DNA of 64,000 nt from Flavobacterium sp. 102 (GTDB lineage: Bacteria; Bacteroidota; Bacteroidia; Flavobacteriales; Flavobacteriaceae), in contig NZ_RBKX01000001.1 in assembly GCF_003634615.1 (NCBI RefSeq), positions 682,001 through 746,000 on the forward strand. Reading direction: 5' to 3'. The notes beneath the pieces were generated by a model. The model did not search any database, had not been told where the DNA came from, and worked only from the letters and a program-made list of their open reading frames with translations. Shown piece after piece: positions 41,539-51,007 of the stretch. Within the stretch, counting starts at the first letter, position 1. Every line of letters begins with the position of its first letter. The translations under genes and the position numbers were made by a program.

Positions 41539-42396
41539 ATGAAGCTATATCCAATAGAAGCCGGAAATTTTAAACTTGATGGCGGTGCGATGTTTGGTGT
41601 GGTTCCTAAAACCATTTGGAACAAAACCAATCCGGCAGACGACAACAATTTAATTGACATTGCGGCAAGATGCCTGCTGATTGAAGACGGAAACCGCCTG
41701 ATTTTAATTGATACCGGAATGGGTAATAAGCAATCGGAGAAATTTTTTGGCTATTATTCACTTTGGGGAAGTCATTCTTTAGATGGTTCTTTAGCTAAAT
41801 ACGGATTTCATCGCGATGATGTGACCGATGTTTTTATGACGCATTTGCACTTTGACCATTGTGGTGGAAGCGTGAATTGGAACGCCGCCAAAACGGGTTA
41901 TGAAGTCGCTTTCAAGAATGCTAAGTTTTGGACGAATGACAACCATTGGGAATGGGCAACCAAGCCCAACGCAAGAGAAAAAGCCTCATTTCTTTCAGAA
42001 AATATTTTACCGATGCAAGAAAGCGGACAATTGAATTTCGTCAAAAGACCGGAAGGAGATTTTGGACATTCAAACGAATTGGGATTTGGGATTTTTTATG
42101 TTGATGGTCATACCGAAAAAATGATGTTGCCGCATATTCAATACCAAGATAAAACCATCGTTTTTTGTGCCGATTTGATTCCGACTGCCGGACATTTACC
42201 TCTGCCTTATGTTATGGGTTATGACACGCGGCCGTTGTTGACCATGCCTGAAAAATCAAAATTTCTCCATGCCGCAGTTGAAAATAATTATTTTTTGTGG
42301 TTGGAACACGATGCACACAACCAAATTATTACTGTTGAAAACACCGAAAAAGGAATTCGTTTAGCTAACGTTTTCAAAGTAGAAGACGTTTTATAA
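41539..42396 (+). CDS. Metallo-beta-lactamase-fold hydrolase (lactonase-like)
   Basis: A 285-residue metal-dependent hydrolase with the full zinc motif: HLHFDHCGG (HxHxDH), a later His in YVDGHTEKMMLPH, Asp in FCADLIPTAGHLP and a terminal His in LWLEHDAHNQ. The layout is like N-acyl-homoserine-lactone lactonases and related MBL proteins. No signal peptide, so cytoplasmic. The MarR regulator gene starts 24 bases later and an outer-membrane receptor follows. The substrate is not evident; lactonase is a family guess, not a call. Confidence 0.88.
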   Translation: MKLYPIEAGNFKLDGGAMFGVVPKTIWNKTNPADDNNLIDIAARCLLIEDGNRLILIDTGMGNKQSEKFFGYYSLWGSHSLDGSLAKYGFHRDDVTDVFMTHLHFDHCGGSVNWNAAKTGYEVAFKNAKFWTNDNHWEWATKPNAREKASFLSENILPMQESGQLNFVKRPEGDFGHSNELGFGIFYVDGHTEKMMLPHIQYQDKTIVFCADLIPTAGHLPLPYVMGYDTRPLLTMPEKSKFLHAAVENNYFLWLEHDAHNQIITVENTEKGIRLANVFKVEDVL

Positions 42397-42420
42397 TTAA
42401 ATCATTTTTAAAAATTCTAT

Positions 42421-42852
42421 ATGGAAAATTTGAGTTCAGTCATCTTTTACAACATTGAGGAAGCCATAAAAACATATAGAATGTATGCTCAAAATCAGCT
42501 GAAAATTAATGATTTGAAAATCACCATTGACCAATGGTTGGTTTTAAAATGTCTCAAAGAAAATCCAAATGCGACTCAAATCGAATTGGCAGAAAAAGTT
42601 TTTAAAGACAATGCTTCCATCACCCGGATCGTAGAATTACTGGTCAAAGCCAACTTTCTGCAAAGAGAAATTAACCAAAACGACCGAAGAAAAATGAACC
42701 TCAAAATCACATCTTCTGGAGAAAAAATTTTGGAGGACGTTTATAAGATTGTCTTGAAGAACAGAGCCAAAGCATTAGAAGGCATTACTGCTGAAGAGAT
42801 TGAAAGCGTAAATTCTATTCTAAAAAAAATCAGCTCCAATTGTAAAAAATAA
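42421..42852 (+). CDS. MarR-family transcriptional regulator
   Basis: A 143-residue winged-helix regulator. The DNA-binding helices lie in LKENPNATQIELAEKVFKDNASITRIVELLVKANFLQREINQNDRRKMNLKITSSGEKIL, the family signature. The C-terminal helix forms the dimer. It lies between a metallo-hydrolase gene (24 bases upstream) and an outer-membrane receptor gene (86 bases downstream), one or both of which it probably controls. Ligand unknown. Confidence 0.93.
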   Translation: MENLSSVIFYNIEEAIKTYRMYAQNQLKINDLKITIDQWLVLKCLKENPNATQIELAEKVFKDNASITRIVELLVKANFLQREINQNDRRKMNLKITSSGEKILEDVYKIVLKNRAKALEGITAEEIESVNSILKKISSNCKK

Positions 42853-42938
42853 TTCTTTTAACTTTTTCTTAAGTAACAAATACATAATTAAAACACATAT
42901 TTGATATATCAATTATTGATAAGTTAAATTTTTTAAAT

Positions 42939-45386
42939 ATGTCACGTAAAACTTTATTATTTTATGCGATAGCCAGCTCATTGCTAGGCTTTGCGGCGCG
43001 TTCCCAAAACACTACTGAAGACAAAATTTCTATATCAGGAAATTTGACATTTGAAAAGACCATTTCGGCTAATGCAATTTTTATTTATCTTATAGAAAGT
43101 GATTCGAAAAAACTGATTAAAACCGAAACACCTTTAGAAACCAATGATTTCAAATTTGAAAATGTTTCCAAAGGCACTTATTTTATTAAAATTGTTGCCG
43201 ATGGCAAAACAAAACATTTGGGCAATCCGTTTGAAGCAAAAAGCAATCTGATTCTTCAAAGCATAATAATTCGAGCTGATGAAAACTTGCTTGATGAAGT
43301 CGTGATTACAAAATCAAAGCCTTATATCGAAAGGCAACAGGGAAAAATGATTTTAAATGTGGACAGTAATATTGGTTCAACAGGTTCGAGTGTGTTTGAA
43401 GTTTTGGAAAAAGCGCCCGGAATAAACGTTGATAATAATGACAACATTAGTTTGAGAGGAAAAAATGGGATTTTGGTTCAAATTGACGGGAAACCGACCC
43501 CTATGACCGGCTCGAATCTGGCCAATTATTTACGCGGCATTCCTTCGCGAAGTATTGATAAGATTGAATTCATCACCAATCCATCAGCCAAATACGATGC
43601 CGCCGGAGCTTCAATCATCAACATCAAAATGAAAAAAGACAAAAAAATCGGTGTGAACGGCAGTATTTCTTCGTCTTATAGTCAAGGAAAATATGCCAAA
43701 AACAACAACAATTTGAGTCTGAATTACCGAGACAAAAAAGTGAATCTTTTTGGAAATTACAGTTTTGCTTATCGCGAAGGTTTCAATGATTTACAACTCG
43801 ATCGAAAATTTTACGAAGACGGCATTTTTACAGGCGCATATGAGCAAGACAACTTTTTGAGGATGAATTTCAGGAATCACCTTGCTAGAGTTGGTGCTGA
43901 TTTTTATGCCAATAAAAAACATACTTTCGGAATCATCGTCAACAACATCAGTAATAAATTCAATCCAACGGGAAGCAACCGCTCGGATGTGTTTGATGAA
44001 ACCGACAATTTGGCTTCTCGTTTTCAAACCAAAAACCGTTCGCGCGACCATTGGCACAATCATTCGGTGAATTTAAACCATAAGTTTGTCATTGATACTT
44101 TAGGTACAGAATTGACCACTGATTTCGATTATGCGAATTATGGTAATAAAACCCAACAAAATTTTACAACGCGTTATTTTAATTTGAATAATAGCGAGTT
44201 TCAAGATCCATATTTATTGTATGGCGATATCAAAGGCGACTTGAAAATTTATGCCCTAAAATCTGATTACGTGACTGTTTTGAAAAACAATATAAAGTTG
44301 GAAACCGGTGTAAAATCGAGCTATGTAAAAGCGGATAACAATTTGGCTTTCTATGATAAAAGTTCGGGCGTTCCGGTTTTTGATCCAACCAAAAGCAATC
44401 ATTTTATACATGAAGAAAACATCAATGCAGCTTATGTAATCACTTCTAAAGAGTTTAAAAAATGGAGTTTTAATATCGGCTTAAGAGTTGAAAACACGAA
44501 TATTACCGGAAAACAATTGGTGGATAATACTTCGTTCAAAAATAGCTACACTCAATTGTTTCCCAATGCGGTTTTTAGTTATACGTTAAATGAAAAGAAC
44601 AGTTTGGAACTCAATTACAGCCGAAGAATTTCGCGTCCGAGTTATGACCAATTAAACCCGTTTAAGTTCTTTTTGGATCCGACAACTTACAAAGAAGGAA
44701 ATCCTTATTTGTTGCCTCAATCAACCCATTCGATTGAATTGACTCACGTTTTAAAACAAAAAATCTTTACTACTTTGAATTTCTCCCGAACAACGGATAA
44801 CATAACCGAAGTGATTGCGCCGTCCGAAGACGATCAACAACTGACCATTCAAACCAATAAAAACCTCAACACCGTTGACATCGTTGGTTTATTTGCTATC
44901 GTTCCGCTTGAAATTAACAAATGGTGGAATGTGAACAATAGTCTGAATTTTTATTATGGATACTACACAGGAACCGTCGCCAATACTACTATCAAAAACG
45001 AGGGCAATTTTACCTGCAATTTTAATTCGACCAATAGTTTCAAACTCGGTAACGGATTTACTGCCGAATGGACCGGAAATTATCGCGCTCGAGAAGTTTA
45101 TGCTTTTATGGATGTTGACCCGATTTGGTTTATGAATATCGGTTGTCAAAAAAAATTCAAAAACAACAGCGTTTTGAGATTTGCTTTTAATGATATTTTT
45201 TATACCAATAGAACTACGGCAAGCACCGCTTTTACGGATTACAAAGAAAACTTCAAAGTGGCCAGAGATACTCGAGTGGCGACGATTTCTTATACTTATA
45301 ACTTTGGTAAAAACAACGGTCCGCAACGACGAAGAACCGGCGGCGCAGATGACATCAAACAAAGAGCCGGCTCTTCAAACGGATAA
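42939..45386 (+). CDS. TonB-dependent receptor-like outer-membrane beta-barrel protein
   Basis: An 815-residue outer-membrane protein of the flavobacterial outer-membrane-beta-barrel family. It has a signal peptide (YAIASSLLGFAARSQ), an N-terminal beta-sandwich (about 30-110), a plug region (SSVFEVLEKAPGINVDNNDNISLRGKNGILVQIDGKPTPMTGSNLANYLRGIPSRSIDKIEFITNPSAKYDAAGASIINIKM) and a long barrel. The C-terminus is unusual: after the last strand (VATISYTYNFGK) comes a 25-residue Gly/Arg-rich tail (NNGPQRRRTGGADDIKQRAGSSNG) instead of an aromatic end. It follows a MarR regulator and may be under its control. Ligand unknown. Confidence 0.87.
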   Translation: MSRKTLLFYAIASSLLGFAARSQNTTEDKISISGNLTFEKTISANAIFIYLIESDSKKLIKTETPLETNDFKFENVSKGTYFIKIVADGKTKHLGNPFEAKSNLILQSIIIRADENLLDEVVITKSKPYIERQQGKMILNVDSNIGSTGSSVFEVLEKAPGINVDNNDNISLRGKNGILVQIDGKPTPMTGSNLANYLRGIPSRSIDKIEFITNPSAKYDAAGASIINIKMKKDKKIGVNGSISSSYSQGKYAKNNNNLSLNYRDKKVNLFGNYSFAYREGFNDLQLDRKFYEDGIFTGAYEQDNFLRMNFRNHLARVGADFYANKKHTFGIIVNNISNKFNPTGSNRSDVFDETDNLASRFQTKNRSRDHWHNHSVNLNHKFVIDTLGTELTTDFDYANYGNKTQQNFTTRYFNLNNSEFQDPYLLYGDIKGDLKIYALKSDYVTVLKNNIKLETGVKSSYVKADNNLAFYDKSSGVPVFDPTKSNHFIHEENINAAYVITSKEFKKWSFNIGLRVENTNITGKQLVDNTSFKNSYTQLFPNAVFSYTLNEKNSLELNYSRRISRPSYDQLNPFKFFLDPTTYKEGNPYLLPQSTHSIELTHVLKQKIFTTLNFSRTTDNITEVIAPSEDDQQLTIQTNKNLNTVDIVGLFAIVPLEINKWWNVNNSLNFYYGYYTGTVANTTIKNEGNFTCNFNSTNSFKLGNGFTAEWTGNYRAREVYAFMDVDPIWFMNIGCQKKFKNNSVLRFAFNDIFYTNRTTASTAFTDYKENFKVARDTRVATISYTYNFGKNNGPQRRRTGGADDIKQRAGSSNG

Positions 45387-45684
45387 TTGTGTTTAAGGTA
45401 ACCGCTTCCATTTGTTTTAGAACATAATCAAAAACATCAAATTAACAACCCAAAAAGCTAGCCCAGAAAAGGGATAATCGATAAATAAAGAGTTCAGAAA
45501 TTCGCTAAAATTGAAAGAGATAAATTATTTTCCCTCAAGACTTTTTATATTTTTGAGTAACATAATTTTGCAACTGTCCGTTTCGGCTTGATATTTGAAC
45601 CGTTACTAAATTATTGTTAATCCTTTTTTTGTTGGTGTAAAAAGAAATTATTTTTACCGTAACTAAAAAATCAAATCATTTAAA
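45387..45684. promoter_or_regulatory. Upstream region of the S8 peptidase gene with two candidate promoters
   Basis: Gene-free 298 bases. TAATTTTG (45563-45570) matches TAnnTTTG. A second candidate is TTTG (45628-45631), 17 bases, TATTTTTA (45649-45656), which would leave a leader of about 25 bases. No convincing small ORF or terminator for the receptor gene was seen. Confidence 0.4.
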
Positions 45685-47265
45685 ATGAGAACTTTAACTT
45701 ATGTATTTTTATTATTGGCTACTGTAACACTCTCTGCTCAAGAGATAGTGCCGACAAAATCTTATAAAAAAACCCCTTTAACTGAAGAACAAGAAAAACG
45801 TTGGAGTCATTTGGATTTAGTGAAAGATTCTATTCCCGGAATGAGTGTTGACAGAGCTTACGCTGAACTTTTAAATAACAAAAAAGGCAATAAAGTGATT
45901 GTCGGAGTTATCGATTCTGGTGTTGACATCAGTCATCCCGATTTAAAATCAGTGATTTGGACCAACAAAAAAGAAATTCCAAACAACGGTAAAGACGATG
46001 ATAAAAATGGTTTTGCTGATGATGTTAACGGATGGAATTTTTTAGGCAATTCAAACAATGAAACTTTAGAATTGGTTCGCTATTTAAGAAAGGGCGATGA
46101 TGGTTCTGAAAGGTACAAAAGAGCTCAAAAAGAATATGACGCAGAATACCAAAAAGTTTTTCCGGAGAAAGAAACGGTAGATTTATTAGTCGATGCTGAC
46201 AAAGTAATTCGCGAACATTTAAAAAAAGACAATTACACCGTGGAAGACTTGAAAGATATCTCTTCTGTGAAATACGAATTGTACAAAAGCAAAAGAATTA
46301 TGTTGTCGTATGCTGATTATGCCGGCGAAAAATTTCATGCCGAATTGGAAGAATATAAAGATTATGTTTACGACAGATTGAACTATAATTTGAACAAAGA
46401 ATTCGACGGAAGAAAACCGGTTGGCGATAATCCGGAAGATATTAACGATAAAAAATACGGTAACAATATTGTCTACTCAAAAGAAAGAAAAGACTCTTCT
46501 CACGGAACGCACGTTGCCGGAATTATTGCCCAAGTCAGAAACAACGGAATCGGTGGCGATGGTGTGGCAACCAATGTTGAAATTATGCCAATCCGTGCTG
46601 TTCCTAATGGTGACGAATATGATAAAGACATCGCCTTAGCGATTCGATATGCCGTTGACAATGGTGCCAAAGTCATCAACGGAAGTTTTGGAAAAGACTA
46701 TTCTCCACACAAAGAATGGGTTTGGGACGCCATGAAATATGCCGAAAGCAAGGATGTTTTAATTATTCTTGCCGCCGGAAATGATGGGAAAAATGTAGAT
46801 GTTGAACCCAATTATCCGGAAGATACCGCTGATAAAAAAAATGAATTGGTCAACAATGTGATGAAGGTTGGGGCTATCAATTACAATTATGGAGAAAATG
46901 TAGTCGCTAATTTTTCAAACTTCGGAACTGATAATGTTGATGTTTTTGCGCCGGGTGTTAGAATTTATGCCACCGTTGAAGATCATCATTTCAAGTACCA
47001 ACAAGGAACATCGATGGCATCACCAAATGTAGCCGGAGTTGCAGCCTTAATCCGTTCTTATTATCCTAATCTCAAAGCAGCCCAAGTGAAACAAATCATC
47101 ATGCAATCGGGAACGCCAATAGATTCAGAGGTTTATGTTGGGGAAAATAAAGAAAAAATACCCTTTTCAAAAGCAAGTGTTTCAGGCAAAATCGTAAATG
47201 CTTACAATGCTTTGAAAATGGCAGAAGAACTATCAAAAGAAATTCCAAAAGAACCAAAATTATAA
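45685..47265 (+). CDS. Subtilisin-like (S8) serine peptidase
   Basis: A 526-residue exported subtilase. It has a signal peptide (VFLLLATVTLSAQ). The catalytic triad is Asp in VIDSGVDISHP, His in SSHGTHVAGIIA and Ser in GTSMASPNVAGVAALI. The oxyanion Asn is in LAAGNDGKN. An insertion of about 150 residues between the Asp and His motifs (about 110-270) carries acidic helices and is common in flavobacterial members. No C-terminal secretion (T9SS) domain is visible, so periplasmic or surface retention is likely. It is followed 39 bases later by an M1 peptidase; the two may act together in protein degradation. Confidence 0.92.
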   Translation: MRTLTYVFLLLATVTLSAQEIVPTKSYKKTPLTEEQEKRWSHLDLVKDSIPGMSVDRAYAELLNNKKGNKVIVGVIDSGVDISHPDLKSVIWTNKKEIPNNGKDDDKNGFADDVNGWNFLGNSNNETLELVRYLRKGDDGSERYKRAQKEYDAEYQKVFPEKETVDLLVDADKVIREHLKKDNYTVEDLKDISSVKYELYKSKRIMLSYADYAGEKFHAELEEYKDYVYDRLNYNLNKEFDGRKPVGDNPEDINDKKYGNNIVYSKERKDSSHGTHVAGIIAQVRNNGIGGDGVATNVEIMPIRAVPNGDEYDKDIALAIRYAVDNGAKVINGSFGKDYSPHKEWVWDAMKYAESKDVLIILAAGNDGKNVDVEPNYPEDTADKKNELVNNVMKVGAINYNYGENVVANFSNFGTDNVDVFAPGVRIYATVEDHHFKYQQGTSMASPNVAGVAALIRSYYPNLKAAQVKQIIMQSGTPIDSEVYVGENKEKIPFSKASVSGKIVNAYNALKMAEELSKEIPKEPKL

Positions 47266-47304
47266 TTTTATCGGGAAGCAAAACTTTCCAATTTTTCAGA
47301 AAGC

Positions 47305-49194
47305 ATGACAAACAAACTTTTTTCTATTGCCGTTTTACTATTCACCTCAACAATCATAGCCCAAACTGATAGTTATTGGCAACAAAAAGTTGATTACAAA
47401 ATGGAGGTTTCGATGGATGTCAAAACCTATCAATACAAAGGCAAACAAGAATTGCTTTATACCAATAATTCTAAGGACACTCTAAGACGGGTTTATTACC
47501 ATTTATTCAATAACGCTTTTCAACCGGGAAGTGAAATGGATGCACGACTACAATCCATTCCTGATCCTGACAGAAGAATGGTGCATAAAGTCAAAACCGC
47601 AGAAGGCAAGGAAATCAAAGAAAGCCGACTTAAGTCTTTAAAACCGAATGAGATTGGCTTTTTAAAAATTTCGAATTTTAAACAAGATGGTGTTTTGGCC
47701 ACGACCAAAGAGGTCAGCACCATTTTAGAAGTCGATTTGGCTCAACCGCTTTTACCCGGAAAATCCACTTTATTAACTTTAGATTTTGAAGGGCAAGTTC
47801 CGGTACAAATACGCCGTTCGGGTAGAAATAACATAGAAGGTGTTGAACTTTCGATGGCACAATGGTATCCGAAAATGGCCGAATTTGATTTTGAAGGTTG
47901 GCATGCTGATCCTTATATCGCTCGAGAATTCCACAGTGTTTGGGGCAATTTTGATGTCAAAATTACTATCGATAAAGAATACATTTTAGGCGGAACAGGA
48001 TATCTGCAAAACAAAAACGAGATTGGTTACGGCTATCAAGACAATGGCGTTCTAGTCAATATTCCGAAGAAACAAAAGACATTAACTTGGCATTTCTTAG
48101 CGCCTAACGTACTTGATTTTACATGGGCAGCCGATAAAAATTACCTTCATGATGTCGTAAAAACTGATTTCGGTACCACTTTGCATTTCTTATACAAAAA
48201 CAATCCAAAAATCATTGACACCTGGAAAAAAGCGCAACCGAAAACAGTGCAGCTAATGGACTTTTACAACAAAACGATTGGCAAATATCCTTATGACCAA
48301 TATTCTGTAATTCAAGGCGGCGATGGCGGTATGGAGTATGCCATGTGTACACTTGTTTTAGGCGAAGGTACACTTGAAGGATTAGTAAATAGTGTGATTT
48401 CGCACGAAATGGCGCATTCTTGGTTCCAACATGTTTTGGCCTCTAACGAAAGTAAACATCCATGGATGGATGAAGGAGGCGCGTCATTCTTAGAAGATCT
48501 AGGCGTAAACGAAATTTCAGAAACCAAATCTAAAAACCCTTTTTCCGGCGCTTACAAAAGTTATATGGATTTGGCTAATTCAGGTTTAGAAGAACCGCTT
48601 TCCACGCATGGTGATCATTTTGGTTATAACAAAGTGTACAGCACTTGTTCCTATTATAAAGGCGAATTGTTTTGGACACAATTAATTTATTTAATTGGCG
48701 AAGAAAACACCATGAAAACCTTAAAACGTTATTATGAAGATTTTAAATTCAAACACCCAACGCCAAATGATCTTAAACGCACAGCGGAAAGAGTTTCAGG
48801 TGCCAATTTAGATTGGTATTTAACTGAATGGACACAAACCGTAAACAAGATTGATTTTGGGATAAAGGATGTAAGCGAAAACAACAATTCAACCACAGTA
48901 ATTTTGGAAAGAATTGGCAGAATACCTATGCCAATGGATATTTTAGTGGAATACAACGATGGTACTCAAGAGAGTTTTTACATACCGCTGCGCATGATGA
49001 GTTTTGAAAAAGAAAACCCGAATCCAAGAATAAATAGAACTACACTTCCCGATTGGGCTTGGGCATTTCCAACTTATACCATGTCTATCAACAAACCAAA
49101 AAACAGCATTAAAAAAATCACTATTGATCCGAGTGGTTTAATGGCCGATGTGAAAAAGGAAAACAACACCATAATTTTTTTAAATAGAAATTAA
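47305..49194 (+). CDS. M1-family metallopeptidase
   Basis: A 629-residue exported aminopeptidase of the M1 (gluzincin) family. It has a signal peptide (IAVLLFTSTIIAQ). The zinc motif is SHEMAHSWFQ (HExxH), with the third ligand Glu 18 residues on in WMDEGGASFLED. The substrate motif is a GGMEYAMCTL variant of GxMEN with Tyr for Asn. That change is seen in some Bacteroidota members and may alter N-terminal recognition. The end of the gene is followed by a strong terminator. The S8 gene upstream makes a likely two-peptidase operon. Confidence 0.92.
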   Translation: MTNKLFSIAVLLFTSTIIAQTDSYWQQKVDYKMEVSMDVKTYQYKGKQELLYTNNSKDTLRRVYYHLFNNAFQPGSEMDARLQSIPDPDRRMVHKVKTAEGKEIKESRLKSLKPNEIGFLKISNFKQDGVLATTKEVSTILEVDLAQPLLPGKSTLLTLDFEGQVPVQIRRSGRNNIEGVELSMAQWYPKMAEFDFEGWHADPYIAREFHSVWGNFDVKITIDKEYILGGTGYLQNKNEIGYGYQDNGVLVNIPKKQKTLTWHFLAPNVLDFTWAADKNYLHDVVKTDFGTTLHFLYKNNPKIIDTWKKAQPKTVQLMDFYNKTIGKYPYDQYSVIQGGDGGMEYAMCTLVLGEGTLEGLVNSVISHEMAHSWFQHVLASNESKHPWMDEGGASFLEDLGVNEISETKSKNPFSGAYKSYMDLANSGLEEPLSTHGDHFGYNKVYSTCSYYKGELFWTQLIYLIGEENTMKTLKRYYEDFKFKHPTPNDLKRTAERVSGANLDWYLTEWTQTVNKIDFGIKDVSENNNSTTVILERIGRIPMPMDILVEYNDGTQESFYIPLRMMSFEKENPNPRINRTTLPDWAWAFPTYTMSINKPKNSIKKITIDPSGLMADVKKENNTIIFLNRN

Positions 49195-49201
49195 TCCAAA
49201 G

Positions 49202-49228
49202 GCGTCTCAGTAGAGACGCTTTTTTTTT
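49202..49228 (+). terminator. Intrinsic terminator after the M1 peptidase
   Basis: GCGTCTC (49202-49208) / GAGACGC (49213-49219) with a 4-base loop AGTA, then a run of nine T residues. Confidence 0.92.
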
Positions 49229-49267
49229 GGAATAGAATTTGTAGATTTACCACAAATATTTTTCACC

Positions 49268-49681
49268 ATGAACAACTTAAAAATTCTATTGCTTTTAATG
49301 GCTTTTGGCTTTGGTTTTCAAAAAAGTGATGCCCAACCGATTCGATTCAAATCGAGCAGCGTTAGTTTTACCGACAAAAAAAGTGACGGAAATTGGAACG
49401 AATGGTCAGATTTTGTTGAAGCCAATGTTTTAATCACTTTAGACCCTAAAAAAGATTTGATTCTAATCAATTCTGCCGAAGTGCAATCGTTTAAAATCAA
49501 AGCTTATGGTGAAATTGAGGACAATGACGAAGTCAATATTGTTCCGTTTGAGTGTATTGACAATCGGTATTCTAATTGTAAAATATTGATTATCACCAAG
49601 AAAAAAGAAAGCAACCGAATGCAGATTTATATCAATTACAACGAAGTTAAATTCGTTTACAACGTTTACAATTCCAATTAA
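49268..49681 (+). CDS. Hypothetical exported protein
   Basis: A 137-residue exported protein with a signal peptide (LLLLMAFGFGFQKSDAQP). The mature part is beta-rich: PIRFKSSSVSFTDKKSDGNWNEWSDFVEANVLITLDP, LILINSAEVQSFKIKAYGEI and MQIYINYNEVKFVYNVYNSN. I recall similar small flavobacterial proteins without function. No catalytic motif is visible. It lies 16 bases before rnpA on the same strand. TAGATTTA just upstream is a near match to the -7 element. Confidence 0.75.
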   Translation: MNNLKILLLLMAFGFGFQKSDAQPIRFKSSSVSFTDKKSDGNWNEWSDFVEANVLITLDPKKDLILINSAEVQSFKIKAYGEIEDNDEVNIVPFECIDNRYSNCKILIITKKKESNRMQIYINYNEVKFVYNVYNSN

Positions 49682-49697
49682 TTTACCCGCAAACCAA

Positions 49698-50078
49698 ATG
49701 GATTTCTCCTATCCAAAGGCTGAAAAACTCAAAAGCAAAACCATTATAGATTTGTTGTTCTCCGAAGGCAAATCAGTGGGAAAATATCCTTTGCGTTTGG
49801 TTTATATAGCACATGATTTCGAAGAAGATATTCCTTTGAAAATGGGCGTTTCAGTATCCAAAAAATACTTCAAAAAAGCAGTAGACCGTAATTATTTCAA
49901 ACGCGTTTTAAGAGAATGTTACCGATTAAATAAAACCCAATTGATAACTGCTTTAGACAAAAAATACTGCTTTATGTTCTTCTATCAAACCAGCGATAAA
50001 TTATCTTATCAGGAAATTGAAGAGAAAACCAAACAGCTTTTTGAAAAATTCGCCAAAACTATTTCGGAAGAGAAATAA
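49698..50078 (+). CDS. rnpA: Ribonuclease P protein component
   Basis: A 126-residue RNase P protein subunit that assists the catalytic RNA in maturing tRNA 5' ends. The RNR motif is AVDRNYFKRVLRECYR (residues about 57-72), with MGVSVSKKYFKKA before it and YCFMFFYQT after. The gene is not next to rpmH or dnaA, which in many bacteria flank rnpA. It precedes a DUF4349 lipoprotein gene by 69 bases. Confidence 0.95.
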   Translation: MDFSYPKAEKLKSKTIIDLLFSEGKSVGKYPLRLVYIAHDFEEDIPLKMGVSVSKKYFKKAVDRNYFKRVLRECYRLNKTQLITALDKKYCFMFFYQTSDKLSYQEIEEKTKQLFEKFAKTISEEK

Positions 50079-50147
50079 TAAATTTATCATTCTGGCGCAC
50101 AATAAATTAGTAACTATTTGCGTTTTAGTAGTATAAATCTCTTTATT

Positions 50148-51005
50148 ATGAAAACAGTCTCTCTATTTTTTTCTGTGATTATTTTATTTTTTTCATCCTG
50201 TAAACAAAGTGATGCTGAAACCATGGATATTGCAGTTCCTGCTGACGCTTATTATGCCGCTGCTGATTCTACCGTTGTTGAAGCCGGAGAAAGCGTCAAA
50301 AACTATGCTGTTAGTATGAGTCTTCCCGACAAAGCCAAAGAAGAAGCCATTGAAACCAAAATCATCAAATCCGGGAATTTGCGTTTCCAATCCGATAACT
50401 TAGAAGAAACTTACAATCAAATTCAGAAGGCGGTTAAGAAATACAATGCCTTAATCAAAAATGATTCTCAAGCGAATAACGATTATCAGTTTTCCCGAAC
50501 GATTAACATTAGGATTCCAAACCAGCATTTTGATGCTTTTATAGCTGATATTTCAAAAGGCGTAAAGTATTTTGACCAAAAAGATATTTCATCTCAAGAT
50601 GTTACAGAGGAATATATCGATGTGGCTTCACGAATTAAGACCAAAAAAGTTTTAGAGGCACGGTATTTGGAGCTGTTGAAAAAAGCCAATAAAGTTTCGG
50701 AAATGCTTGAAATTGAAAGGCAACTTTCCGAAATAAGAGAAGAAATAGAAGCCAAAGAAGGCCGATTACGTTACCTTCAAAACAAAGTTTCTATGAGCAC
50801 TTTAGACATCGAGTTTTACAAACCCATTGCCCAAGGAGGAAAAGCTACAGTTTCCTATGGTGGAAGAATTGGAAACGCTATTGTTTCAGGTTTTAACGGG
50901 ATTTCAAATTTCTTTATTGGTTTAATCGAAAATTGGCCAGTAATTGTTACATTAGTTGTCTTGATTTTATTGATCAGAAAAAGATTTAAAAGAAAAAATA
51001 AATAA
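50148..51005 (+). CDS. DUF4349 domain lipoprotein
   Basis: A 285-residue lipoprotein. I chose the ATG at 50148 (MKTVSLFFSVIILFFSSCKQ, lipobox FSSC). A TTG frame from 50118 would hide the signal. DUF4349 runs over most of the protein: IIKSGNLRFQSDNLEETYNQIQKAV, RTINIRIPNQHFDAFIADISKGVKYFDQKDISSQDVTEEYIDVASRIKTKK, then a coiled coil (EARYLELLKKANKVSEMLEIERQLSEIREEIEAKEGRL) and a C-terminal membrane segment (WPVIVTLVVLILLI). The family has no established function. It abuts the S41 protease gene. Confidence 0.9.
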   Translation: MKTVSLFFSVIILFFSSCKQSDAETMDIAVPADAYYAAADSTVVEAGESVKNYAVSMSLPDKAKEEAIETKIIKSGNLRFQSDNLEETYNQIQKAVKKYNALIKNDSQANNDYQFSRTINIRIPNQHFDAFIADISKGVKYFDQKDISSQDVTEEYIDVASRIKTKKVLEARYLELLKKANKVSEMLEIERQLSEIREEIEAKEGRLRYLQNKVSMSTLDIEFYKPIAQGGKATVSYGGRIGNAIVSGFNGISNFFIGLIENWPVIVTLVVLILLIRKRFKRKNK

Positions 51006-51007
51006 GC

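Noticed and set aside
42939..45386. C-terminal frameshift as cause of the Gly/Arg tail of the receptor
   Set aside because: The frame is clean up to a normal stop codon, and neighbouring frames do not restore a typical aromatic end; a real tail is more likely, though I cannot exclude an error.
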